Source: CAIXSC01 sp046349935 (lineage in GTDB: Bacteria; Planctomycetota; Planctomycetia; Pirellulales; Pirellulaceae). From it: a stretch of 64,000 nucleotides of DNA. Position 1 is the first letter of the stretch. Every line of letters starts with the position of its first letter. The notes beneath the pieces are model-generated. The model did no database searches, was not told the origin of the DNA, and saw only the letters and a program-made list of their open reading frames with translations. The DNA is taken from assembly GCA_046349935.1 (NCBI GenBank), contig JAXMBK010000003.1, positions 186,001-250,000 on the forward strand. The letters are read 5' to 3'. This document shows, in pieces, positions 9,023 to 16,725 of this stretch. A program made the translations under genes and the position numbers.

Positions 9023-10237
9023 ATGACGGAGCCTCTGCAGGTCGCACAGAATTGGGTCGACGCGCCGACCGATCGCACCCCGGCGGCGAACGCTCGACTC
9101 GAAGTCCCCGCCCAGTTCGCCGAAATGCTGGAGGACTATGAGATCGTCGACGAAATCGCCCGCGGCGGCATGGGCGTCGTCTATCGGGCACGGCAGCGGA
9201 GCTTGAATCGCATCGTCGCCTTGAAAGTGCTGCTCGCACGCGACGCACTGACCGACGAAGATCGAGCTAGTCTGCGGCACGAGGCACAATCGGCCGCCCA
9301 GTTGCGACACCCCACGATCGTCGCCATCCATGATTGCGGCGAGTCGGCGGGCGTCCCGTACTTCTCGATGGAACTGATCGCCGGCCAAAGCCTGGCGCAA
9401 CGTTTGGCCTCCGGGCCGCTCGCCGCCAACGAGGCAGCCGCGTTGATCCGTCAAGTTGCGGACGGCGTCCAACATGCTCATGACCGCCAAATCCTGCACC
9501 GCGACCTGAAACCGGCCAACATTTTGCTGGACGAGTTCGGACTGCCGCATGTCACCGACTTCGGCATCGCTTGCCAAGCCTCGGACGCGACGGGCGGCGG
9601 CGAGCGTCCTCCGTTTGGAACGCCCGGATACATGGCGCCCGAACAAGTGGAGGGGCGCGCCAGCACAACCGCCGTCGACGTGTATGCGCTCGGCGCCGTC
9701 CTCTACGCGGCCGTCACCGGTCGCGCCCCCTTTTTCGCCGCCACTCCTATCGAGACGTTGGTGCAGGTCGTCGAACGCGAGCCCGCCGCGCCGCGCACGC
9801 TCAACGCGGCCGTGCCCGCGGACCTCGAGTCGATCGTGATGAAGTGCTTGCGGAAGTCGCCGCGCGAACGATTCGCGACGGCGCGCGAATTGGCCGCCGA
9901 CCTCGATCGTTTTCTGCGCGGGGAAGCCGTTCACGCTCGACGCGGCGATGGAGTGTACTACACGCTGCGCTGGCTGCGACGCAATTTGGTTCTGGCCGGC
10001 GTCTCGGGCGCCGTTGCGCTGCTGCTGCTGGTCTTCTCGACCGTCATGGCGATCGCCTATCGCACGGAACTCGCGCGTCGCACGGTCCTCGAACGGGAGC
10101 TCGTCGAGGAGCAATCGCGCACCGCCGTCGCCCAGGAACAACTCCGCCGCCAAACGTCGCTCGTCAACGAACTGCGTCTGCGCTTGCAAACGCCCGCGAC
10201 GATCGAACCGACTCTCCCCAAGGATGCTCCGCCATGA
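9023..10237 (+). CDS. Membrane-anchored serine/threonine protein kinase
   Basis: A 404-residue Hanks-type kinase. The glycine loop is ARGGMGVVYRA, the ATP lysine is in IVALKVLL, the catalytic loop is HRDLKPAN (about 158-165), the metal motif is TDFGIA and the APE motif is MAPEQ, so it should be active. A single membrane helix (about 322-347) comes after the kinase domain. It is followed by a short, charged, coiled-coil-like tail (about 350-385) rather than a large sensor domain. The ATG of the next gene overlaps its stop (ATGA), which suggests translational coupling to the FHA-pseudokinase. Confidence 0.92.
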   Translation: MTEPLQVAQNWVDAPTDRTPAANARLEVPAQFAEMLEDYEIVDEIARGGMGVVYRARQRSLNRIVALKVLLARDALTDEDRASLRHEAQSAAQLRHPTIVAIHDCGESAGVPYFSMELIAGQSLAQRLASGPLAANEAAALIRQVADGVQHAHDRQILHRDLKPANILLDEFGLPHVTDFGIACQASDATGGGERPPFGTPGYMAPEQVEGRASTTAVDVYALGAVLYAAVTGRAPFFAATPIETLVQVVEREPAAPRTLNAAVPADLESIVMKCLRKSPRERFATARELAADLDRFLRGEAVHARRGDGVYYTLRWLRRNLVLAGVSGAVALLLLVFSTVMAIAYRTELARRTVLERELVEEQSRTAVAQEQLRRQTSLVNELRLRLQTPATIEPTLPKDAPP

Positions 10238-11463
10238 ACTACACCTTGACCATCGTCGGCGGTCCCGACAAAAGCGGCCGGACGTTCGCGTTAAAGCCCG
10301 GCCAGTCGCTCGTCATCGGCCGCGGCCGCGAGAGCCACACTCAGATCCAAGATCCGCGCGTGTCGCGCGTGCACTGTCGGTTGGAGTGGCACGCTCAGCA
10401 TGTGGTGCTGGTCGACGGCGGCGCGACGTCCGAGACGTTGGTGAACGGCGCTCCCGTCACACGCACCGAACTGATCCCCGGAGCGGTGATCCAGGTCGGG
10501 GAGACGCTGCTACGCTTCGACGCACCGGCGCTCGACCAACCAACGCTCCCGCCCGCCCGCCCGCGTCCCGCCGCTTCGCAGGCTGCTCCGCCCCCGCCCG
10601 TCGCGTCGCTGGTCGGCAGAACGCTCGGCGCCTTCACGCTCGTCAAGCCGTTGGCGACCACTCGTTCGGGAGTCCTCTTCGAAGCCCGCAACACGCAGAC
10701 CAGCCAACCGGCCGCCGTCAAAGTGCTGTCGCCCGATCTCTTGTCGCAAGACGAGCAGAAGCGGCGCTTCATTCGCGCGATGAAGACCATGCTCCCGCTG
10801 CAGCACGAGAACATGGTGCGCATCTTGAACGCCGGCCGAGTCGGCCCCTACTGCTGGACCGCCATGGAACTGATCGACGGCGAGAATCTTCAAGACGTCA
10901 TCCGCCGCTTGGGAGTCGGCAAGATGGTGGACTGGCGGGAGTCGTGGCGGGCGGCGGTGCACGTCGGCCGCGCACTCCAATTCGCATTCAGCAAAGGGTT
11001 CATCCATCGCAATGTCAATCCGAACAACATCCTGCATCGCCGGACCGACCGCACTTATCTGTTGGGCGACCACTTGCTGGCCAAGACCGTCGAAGCCTCG
11101 ACTCACGACCCCGTCACTCAGCCCGGCAAGCTGCTCGGCGACTTGGCTTATATGGCGCCCGAACGCACCTATTCCTCTCCCGCCGTCGACATCCGCTCGG
11201 ACCTGTACGGCCTGGGCGCCACGCTCTACACGCTGCTGACCGGCCGCCCTCCGTTCGTCGCCGACACCTTCAAGGAATTAGTGCGTTTGGTTCGCGACCA
11301 CCAACCGCGCCCGCCGCGCGAATACGCCTTGTCCATGAACTCCGACTTCTCCGACCTCGTGCTATCGCTGCTGGCGAAGCGTCCTGAAGATCGCCCTCCC
11401 GTCCCATCGGTCATGCTGACGGAACTCGAACGCATCGGCCGACTGGCGAATGTCAAAGCCTGA
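10234..11463 (+). CDS. FHA domain - pseudokinase protein
   Basis: The 409-residue product has an N-terminal FHA domain (about 1-95; GRGRES...RVSRVHCRLEW), which binds phosphothreonine peptides, a proline-rich linker, and a kinase-fold domain (about 125-405). The kinase fold keeps the ATP lysine (AAVKVL) and a MAPER motif. The catalytic loop, however, reads HRNVNPNN instead of HRDLKPxN, the glycine loop has lost its glycines (PLATTRSGVLF), and the DFG is replaced by LGDHL. It is therefore probably a catalytically dead scaffold or allosteric partner of the upstream active kinase, recruited by phosphothreonine. The frame is open far upstream, but the start at 10234 is set by the FHA N-terminus and the ATGA overlap. 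Confidence 0.87.
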   Translation: MNYTLTIVGGPDKSGRTFALKPGQSLVIGRGRESHTQIQDPRVSRVHCRLEWHAQHVVLVDGGATSETLVNGAPVTRTELIPGAVIQVGETLLRFDAPALDQPTLPPARPRPAASQAAPPPPVASLVGRTLGAFTLVKPLATTRSGVLFEARNTQTSQPAAVKVLSPDLLSQDEQKRRFIRAMKTMLPLQHENMVRILNAGRVGPYCWTAMELIDGENLQDVIRRLGVGKMVDWRESWRAAVHVGRALQFAFSKGFIHRNVNPNNILHRRTDRTYLLGDHLLAKTVEASTHDPVTQPGKLLGDLAYMAPERTYSSPAVDIRSDLYGLGATLYTLLTGRPPFVADTFKELVRLVRDHQPRPPREYALSMNSDFSDLVLSLLAKRPEDRPPVPSVMLTELERIGRLANVKA

Positions 11464-11590
11464 CGGGGCCGGTGCGGACGAACGAGCCTGTTTGGCTGCA
11501 CGGTCGGCTGCATGGTCGGGGACCGCACCGCGGTTTCCCGTGGGATCGCGGAGCAATCCACGACTGAAATTCTCGACTCCAGGCCTCGAC

Positions 11591-11618
11591 TTGACGATCT
11601 AACAGTGTTAGATAATAT
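11591..11618 (+). promoter_or_regulatory. Sigma-70 type promoter of the tetR-ABC efflux operon
   Basis: TTGACG (11591-11596), 16-base spacer, TAATAT (11613-11618). One operator copy lies in the spacer and the second begins at the last base of the -10, so repressor binding should block RNA polymerase. The leader to the ATG at 11662 would be about 37 bases. Confidence 0.7.
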
Positions 11619-11628
11619 AACAGTGTTA
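11599..11628. promoter_or_regulatory. Double TetR-family operator
   Basis: Two identical 11-base inverted repeats TAACAGTGTTA (11600-11610 and 11618-11628), centres 18 bases apart. The first extends to a 13-base palindrome, CTAACAGTGTTAG. They overlap the promoter and sit directly before the tetR gene, so autoregulation of the operon is the natural reading. Confidence 0.75.
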
Positions 11629-11661
11629 AGGTTGCTCGGAGGTTCGACTGGGAGTCCTCGC

Positions 11662-12339
11662 ATGGCCGGTTCACGGCCTACCGCTTCGTCCCCGCCCTCG
11701 CGGCTCGCCGGCCGCAAGGCCGAAACTCGGCGCCGCATTCTCGACGCGGCCCGCGAACTGGTGCTGGCTGAAGGAGTCGAGGGCTTCTCGATGCGCAAGT
11801 TGGCCGCGCGGATCGGCTATACGGCCGCCGCCATCTACTTCCACTTCCCTGATAAAGAAGCGCTGCTCGTCGAATTGGTGGACAGCCAGTTCAAGTCGTT
11901 GCGGCGAGCGTTCGATCGGATTCAGGACGTGCGGGACCCGCAAGAGCGGCTGCGGCGGATGGGACGCGCATACCTCGATTTCGCCCTGCGCCACCCCGAC
12001 CACTACCGCTTCATGTTCCTCAATCCGGTGCTGAAACAGCTGCCGATCGGCGAGTCGTTCGACCGCAGCGATCCGGCGCAAGACGGTTACGCATTCCTCC
12101 GCATGACGCTCGCACAAGCCCAGTCGGCCGGCCAACTTCGCGCTGGCTACACGGATGTCGAGCAGGCGGCGCAGATTATCTGGTCGTCGATCCACGGGCT
12201 AGCCGCACTGCATATCGTGAAGGGGGACGACCCGCGCATTCAATGGCGGGCGCCGCGGCCGACCGGCGAACTGCTGGTCGACGCGATCCTCCGCGGCATG
12301 TTCCGCGAGGAACCGCCGCTCAAGGGAGCCAAGACATGA
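11662..12339 (+). CDS. TetR/AcrR-family transcriptional regulator
   Basis: A 225-residue repressor. The N-terminal HTH (about residues 20-68) has the TetR pattern RRRILDAARELVLAEG, then MRKLAARIGYTAAAIYFHF, and a C-terminal ligand domain like those of WHG/TetR_C families follows. The start at 11662 has GGGAG seven bases upstream; the longer open frame would run through the promoter and operators. It probably represses its own operon through the TAACAGTGTTA pair. The stop overlaps the permease ATG (ATGA). Confidence 0.9.
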   Translation: MAGSRPTASSPPSRLAGRKAETRRRILDAARELVLAEGVEGFSMRKLAARIGYTAAAIYFHFPDKEALLVELVDSQFKSLRRAFDRIQDVRDPQERLRRMGRAYLDFALRHPDHYRFMFLNPVLKQLPIGESFDRSDPAQDGYAFLRMTLAQAQSAGQLRAGYTDVEQAAQIIWSSIHGLAALHIVKGDDPRIQWRAPRPTGELLVDAILRGMFREEPPLKGAKT

Positions 12340-13475
12340 ACTGGGTCGCGTTGCGGATGCTCGTGGGCGATCGGGCCAAGTACGTGGGGCTCATCTTGGG
12401 CGTCGCCTTCGCGACGCATCTGATGTCTCAACAAATCTCGATCTTCGCCGGCATCATCAAGCGGACCGCCAGCCAGATCTTGGACGTGAGCGACGCCGAA
12501 ATCTGGGTGATGGACGACAAGGTCCGGTTCATCGATGAAGTCCCCGGCCTGCCGGAGACCGACTTGCAGCGCGTGCGCGGCGTCCCCGGCGTCGCCTGGA
12601 CGGCTCGTTTGTACAAAGGCCAAGTGCGGGTGCGGCTTGAGGACGGCAACTTTCGCAACGTCATCCTGTTCGGGCTCGAGGACGCCAGTTTGGTCGGCGC
12701 GCCGCGGGAAATGATTTTGGGAACGCTCGCCGATTTGCGTCGCCCCGACGCCGTGATGGTCGACAAAGCGGGCTACGAGTACATGTGGCCGGGCGAGCCC
12801 TATCAGCTGGGCAAAGAATTCTATCTGAACGATCGACGCGCGGTGCTGGTCGGCGTCTGCAAGGCGTCGCCGCCCTTCACCACGCTCCCCGTCCTCTACA
12901 CGCGATACAGTCAGGCCACGGGTTTCGTTCCTCGCGAGCGCAACCTGATGTCGTTTGTGCTCGCCCAGCCGATCGACGGCGTGCCCGCGGAAGAGGTTTG
13001 CCGGCGCATCGACCGCCAAACGGGCCTCATGGCCCTCACGCGCGATCAATTCTTTTGGAAGACGGTCCACTACTTCCTCGGGTCGACCGGCATTCCAGTG
13101 AACTTCGGCATCACGATCGCGCTAGGGTTCATCATCGGCGCCGCCGTCACGGGGCAGACGTTCTATCTGTTTACCCTGGAGAACCTCAAGCAATTCGGCG
13201 CGTTGAAGGCGATGGGCGTCACGAATGTGCGGCTGGTCGGCATGATCCTGCTCCAGGCGCTCGTCGTCGGCATCTTGGGGTACGGCATCGGCATTGGACT
13301 AACGGCTCTCTTCTTCACCCTCACCAATCCCATCACGCACCTCGCCGGACTCTACATGACTCCGCAAGCGGCGTTCGGCGTCGCCGCCGCCGTGCTGTTG
13401 ATCATCCTGCTTACCGCCCTCATTGCGATCCGCCGCGTGTTGGTGCTCGAACCGGCCGTCGTGTTCCGCGGATAG
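12336..13475 (+). CDS. ABC transporter permease, FtsX/DevC-like
   Basis: A 379-residue MacB/FtsX-type permease: one N-terminal helix (about 15-35), a periplasmic domain (about 40-250), then three C-terminal helices (about 254-375) with the FtsX-like core QFGALKAMGVTN between the first two. Family knowledge: such permeases pair with a cytosolic ATPase and an HlyD-like adaptor to export substrates from the periplasm or membrane. The start is fixed by the four-base overlap with tetR. It sits between the regulator and the ATPase in one transcription unit. Confidence 0.88.
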   Translation: MNWVALRMLVGDRAKYVGLILGVAFATHLMSQQISIFAGIIKRTASQILDVSDAEIWVMDDKVRFIDEVPGLPETDLQRVRGVPGVAWTARLYKGQVRVRLEDGNFRNVILFGLEDASLVGAPREMILGTLADLRRPDAVMVDKAGYEYMWPGEPYQLGKEFYLNDRRAVLVGVCKASPPFTTLPVLYTRYSQATGFVPRERNLMSFVLAQPIDGVPAEEVCRRIDRQTGLMALTRDQFFWKTVHYFLGSTGIPVNFGITIALGFIIGAAVTGQTFYLFTLENLKQFGALKAMGVTNVRLVGMILLQALVVGILGYGIGIGLTALFFTLTNPITHLAGLYMTPQAAFGVAAAVLLIILLTALIAIRRVLVLEPAVVFRG

Positions 13476-13485
13476 GCGCTTTCCC

Positions 13486-14289
13486 ATGACTCATGCCGCC
13501 ATCACCGTCGATTACGTCACGCATCCCATCGCGGCCGTGTTTGCCGACGACTCGGCGGCGGACGACGTTCCCAGTCAGTGCGCCGTCTCCTGCCGCGGCT
13601 TGACGAAGGAGTTCGGCGCGGGCGACGCGCGCACGATCGCGTTGCGCGGCATCGACCTCGACCTGCCCCGCGGCGAGCTCGGCTTGCTCGTCGGAGAATC
13701 AGGCTGCGGTAAAACGACGCTCATTTCGCTCATCGCCGGCTTGCTGAATCCGACCGCGGGGCGCGTGCGCGTCTTCGATGCGCCGCTGCAGCAGTTCTCG
13801 TCGACTCAATTGGCGGCGTTTCGCGCTCAAAACATCGGCTTCGTGTTTCAACAGTACAACCTGCTCCCGACGCTCACCGCCGCCGAGAACACGGCCGTCC
13901 CGTTGCTCATCCTCGGCGTCCCGCGTCGCACGGCGCTCGCCCGCGCCGCCCAGATGCTCGAGAAAGTCGGACTCGGCGCTAAACTCGCCTCGCTTCCGTC
14001 GCAATTGTCGGGCGGACAACAGCAACGCGTCGCGATTGCGCGAGCGCTGATTCACGAGCCGCGGCTCTTGGTCTGCGACGAACCCACCGCGGCGCTCGAC
14101 GCCCGCTCGGGCCAAACCGTCATGGAGCTGTTGCGCTCGGTGGCGGTCCATCCGGAGCGCGCGGTGATCGTCGTGACGCACGACAGTCGCGTGCTCTCGT
14201 TCGGCGATCGCATCGTGCGGATGGAAGACGGGTGCGTGAAGCAGGTGGAGCGAGTGGAGCGACGCGCCGACTCCCCCGCGCCGTGCTGA
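13486..14289 (+). CDS. ABC transporter ATP-binding protein, DevA/LolD-like
   Basis: A 267-residue ATPase that powers the adjacent FtsX-type permease. Walker A GESGCGKTT (about 69-77), Q-loop FQQYNLL, signature LSGGQQQR (about 174-181) and Walker B LLVCDEP are all intact, as is the H-loop VTHD. An N-terminal extension of about 30 residues before the ATPase core is unusual for this group. The ATG at 13486 lies 10 bases after the permease stop. Confidence 0.92.
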   Translation: MTHAAITVDYVTHPIAAVFADDSAADDVPSQCAVSCRGLTKEFGAGDARTIALRGIDLDLPRGELGLLVGESGCGKTTLISLIAGLLNPTAGRVRVFDAPLQQFSSTQLAAFRAQNIGFVFQQYNLLPTLTAAENTAVPLLILGVPRRTALARAAQMLEKVGLGAKLASLPSQLSGGQQQRVAIARALIHEPRLLVCDEPTAALDARSGQTVMELLRSVAVHPERAVIVVTHDSRVLSFGDRIVRMEDGCVKQVERVERRADSPAPC

Positions 14290-14321
14290 AGCCGAACAAC
14301 TAAAACGAGGAAACGCTCGCC

Positions 14322-15425
14322 ATGCGCAATCGATTCGCTCAAGTCGTTCTGCCCCTGTTCGCACTGGGGCTCTTAGCCTTTGGATTGCATCACGCGTTCC
14401 ATTCGGACCGCGCGTTCGCGATCCCCAAGACGACGCCGCCCGCGACGCCGGCGCGCAACCCCTTCGGCAAAACGATCGCCGGCTATGGCTTGGTCGAAGC
14501 CCGTTCGCAAAACGTGGCCGTCGGTTCCCCGCTGGCCGGCGTGGTGTTGGAAGTGTTCGTCCCCGCCGAACAAGTCGGTGCGCAGGTCAAGTCGGGCGCT
14601 CCGCTGTTTCGCGTCGATGATCGTCACTTGCGCGCCCAGCGAGATTTTCAAGCCGCCAACTTGCGAGTCGCGGAGACCGAAGTCATGCGACTGGAAGCTC
14701 GCCCTCGTTCCGAGGAACTGCCGCCGAGCGCCGCGAAGGTCAAGGCGGCGGAAGCCAACGTGAAACTGTGGCGCGATCAGTCCGAACGCAGCCAACGACT
14801 GGCCGCCGCGCGCGTGGTCACCGAGGAACAAAACGTCGAACGCCAATTGCGGCTGGAGGCGGCCGAGCAAGAATTGGCGCAGGCCAAGGCGGAAGACGAC
14901 CTGCTGCGCGCCGGCACGTGGACGCACGACCTGGAGGTGGCCCGCGCCAACGTCGAACTGGCTAAAGCGCAACTCCATCAAGTCGAAATTGAACTCGATC
15001 GCACCATCGTGCGGGCCCCGGTCGACGGCGCGGTGTTGCAGGTCAACGTTCGGGCCGGCGAGTACGTCGCCGCGGGCCCGCAGACGCCGCTGGTCGTGCT
15101 GGGCGACACGCACGTCCTGCATGTGCGCGTCGACATCGATGAACACGACGTGCCTCGGTTCCGTCCCGGCAGTCCGGCCAAAGCCTATTTGCGAGGCGAC
15201 GGCCAGCGCGAATTGTCGCTGCGATTCGTGCGCGTCGAGCCGTACGTGATTCCCAAGAAGTGGCTTACGGGGGACAACACCGAACGCGTCGACACGCGCA
15301 TCTTGCAGGTGATCTACGCGGTCGAGAAAACCGACCAAACCCTGTACGTCGGGCAGATGCTCGACGTCTACATCGCGCTCGACGAGGCGTCGCCCGCAGA
15401 ATCCGCCGCGCCGCGGACTCCCTAA
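14322..15425 (+). CDS. HlyD/DevB-family periplasmic adaptor
   Basis: A 367-residue membrane-fusion protein: an N-terminal signal-anchor helix (about 6-27), a split lipoyl/barrel-sandwich domain (GSPLAGVVLEV... and RAPVDGAVLQVNV...), a long alpha-helical hairpin (about 105-215) and a C-terminal beta-barrel part. It should bridge the FtsX-type permease to an outer-membrane or cell-envelope partner. It completes the TetR-permease-ATPase-adaptor set, a DevBCA-like exporter. Its TAA stop shares bases with the stop of the convergent minus-strand gene, so no intergenic terminator is possible. Confidence 0.9.
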   Translation: MRNRFAQVVLPLFALGLLAFGLHHAFHSDRAFAIPKTTPPATPARNPFGKTIAGYGLVEARSQNVAVGSPLAGVVLEVFVPAEQVGAQVKSGAPLFRVDDRHLRAQRDFQAANLRVAETEVMRLEARPRSEELPPSAAKVKAAEANVKLWRDQSERSQRLAAARVVTEEQNVERQLRLEAAEQELAQAKAEDDLLRAGTWTHDLEVARANVELAKAQLHQVEIELDRTIVRAPVDGAVLQVNVRAGEYVAAGPQTPLVVLGDTHVLHVRVDIDEHDVPRFRPGSPAKAYLRGDGQRELSLRFVRVEPYVIPKKWLTGDNTERVDTRILQVIYAVEKTDQTLYVGQMLDVYIALDEASPAESAAPRTP

Positions 15426-16693
15426 GGCGACTTTTGTCCGACTGTCACCGAATACGGGAAGTTCTCGAACGGAACTTCCACGGCGGTGACCGTATATTTC
15501 CAAGCCCCGACGGCCGCGTCGGGCATCTCGATCTGCAACGTTTGCGTTCCTTCCTTGCGCTGCGTCTTGCCGTCCGGCCCCGTCACTTCTAAACGCAACT
15601 TGGCGCCCTGGTTCTCAAACGCCAACACGAACACCAGCGGCCCGGCCTTGGAGTGCTGATACGTCTTCGTCACCGACGGCGACTGCTTCGACGTGCTCAG
15701 CAGATTCTGCTTCGCAGGCGAGAAACCGCCTTTGACGATCGTTTGGTTCGCCTCCTCCTGCGCTCGCGCAGTGACGGTCGTGAACACCAAGTACTTGAGC
15801 AACTCCAGTTCGGTCGCCGAGTTCTGCTTTTCGTTGTGAAACGACGTGAAGATGATCGCGCCGCGTCCCACGGGAATCTTCACCAATAACGGCGACTGGG
15901 GCCGCGAACCGTCGCTGCCCGAGTACGAGCCGCGAAGATAGGTCTGCACTTCGCGACCTTGAAACGCGGCCGGGTACCAGCCGCCTAAGTCAAACCGCAA
16001 ATGGATCGTCTCACCGATCGCCTCGCGCAGCCCCTCGTCCACCACGTCGGCCGTCATCTCTTGCGCATTCCCCGTCACCAAGCGATTGGCATCGATCAGT
16101 TCTGGAAAGGCGATCTGCAGCAGTTGCAACCGCCAATCGGAAGCGTATAGCGTCCCGCCTTGCTCCACGTACGACCGCAGCGATCGCTTCAGGTCTTCGC
16201 GTCCACGGCTGCGCTCTTGCTGCCATTCATCGGGCGTGCCGCCGCATGTCAGAAAAACGACGTCGTAACGTTGCAGCGTCTCGAGGTTGACGAGTTCGGC
16301 CAGCGGCAGGTCGTCGTAGCGGTAGCCTTCGCCGAGCGCCGACAGCATGCGTCCCATGTCGTCAAACTGATGCGGAGAAACCGCTAAGCGCAAACGCTTG
16401 ACAGGCGCGACGGGCAGCGGCTTCTCGGTTGCGAGTCCGCTATCGGCGATCGCAGGCGGCGGTTCGCGAAACCAATGCGACGTCGCCAAGTCGAAGACGT
16501 AGACCGCCAACAGCATCCCGCCCAGGCCCAACGCGAGCGCGCCGTCGAACAGCCAGGCGATCAGCGGCCGACCAGCCGTCGCCGTCGGCGCCGTGCTGGC
16601 GGCGCTTCCAGCCGACGCGTGAGCCGCCCCCGGAGGCGGCGTGGGACGCGGCGGCGGCGCAGGACGAGCGGGAGGAACAGAGTTCGGATCCAT
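15422..16693 (-). CDS. Membrane protein with GATase-like and PPC-like domains (paralog 2)
   Basis: Function unknown. A proline-rich N-terminus (about 1-40) leads to one membrane helix (about 45-70). Then comes an alpha/beta domain (about 95-300) with YDVVFLTCGG and GGTLYASDW, resembling class-I glutamine-amidotransferase/ThuA-like folds that lack an obvious catalytic triad. The C-terminal ~75 residues look like a pre-peptidase C-terminal (PPC) beta domain. It is a close paralog of the protein at 16726-18027, which it follows by about 30 bases. The start at 16693 was chosen over 16711 by its weak AGGCGG upstream. The Pro-rich, single-pass design matches the FHA and vWA proteins nearby, so a role in the same envelope-signalling network is plausible (inference). 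Confidence 0.65.
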   Translation of the reverse strand: MDPNSVPPARPAPPPRPTPPPGAAHASAGSAASTAPTATAGRPLIAWLFDGALALGLGGMLLAVYVFDLATSHWFREPPPAIADSGLATEKPLPVAPVKRLRLAVSPHQFDDMGRMLSALGEGYRYDDLPLAELVNLETLQRYDVVFLTCGGTPDEWQQERSRGREDLKRSLRSYVEQGGTLYASDWRLQLLQIAFPELIDANRLVTGNAQEMTADVVDEGLREAIGETIHLRFDLGGWYPAAFQGREVQTYLRGSYSGSDGSRPQSPLLVKIPVGRGAIIFTSFHNEKQNSATELELLKYLVFTTVTARAQEEANQTIVKGGFSPAKQNLLSTSKQSPSVTKTYQHSKAGPLVFVLAFENQGAKLRLEVTGPDGKTQRKEGTQTLQIEMPDAAVGAWKYTVTAVEVPFENFPYSVTVGQKSP

Positions 16694-16725
16694 GGATGAA
16701 CCGCCTGCCATCTTGTGGGTCGCGA

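Noticed and set aside
8438..10189. Minus-strand open frame of 583 codons over glnD and the kinase
   Set aside because: Antisense to two well-supported genes, without motifs; a high-GC shadow.
9571..10233. Upstream extension of the FHA-pseudokinase frame into the kinase gene
   Set aside because: The text before 10234 is basic low-complexity read-through of the kinase gene in another frame; the FHA start and ATGA overlap fix the real start.
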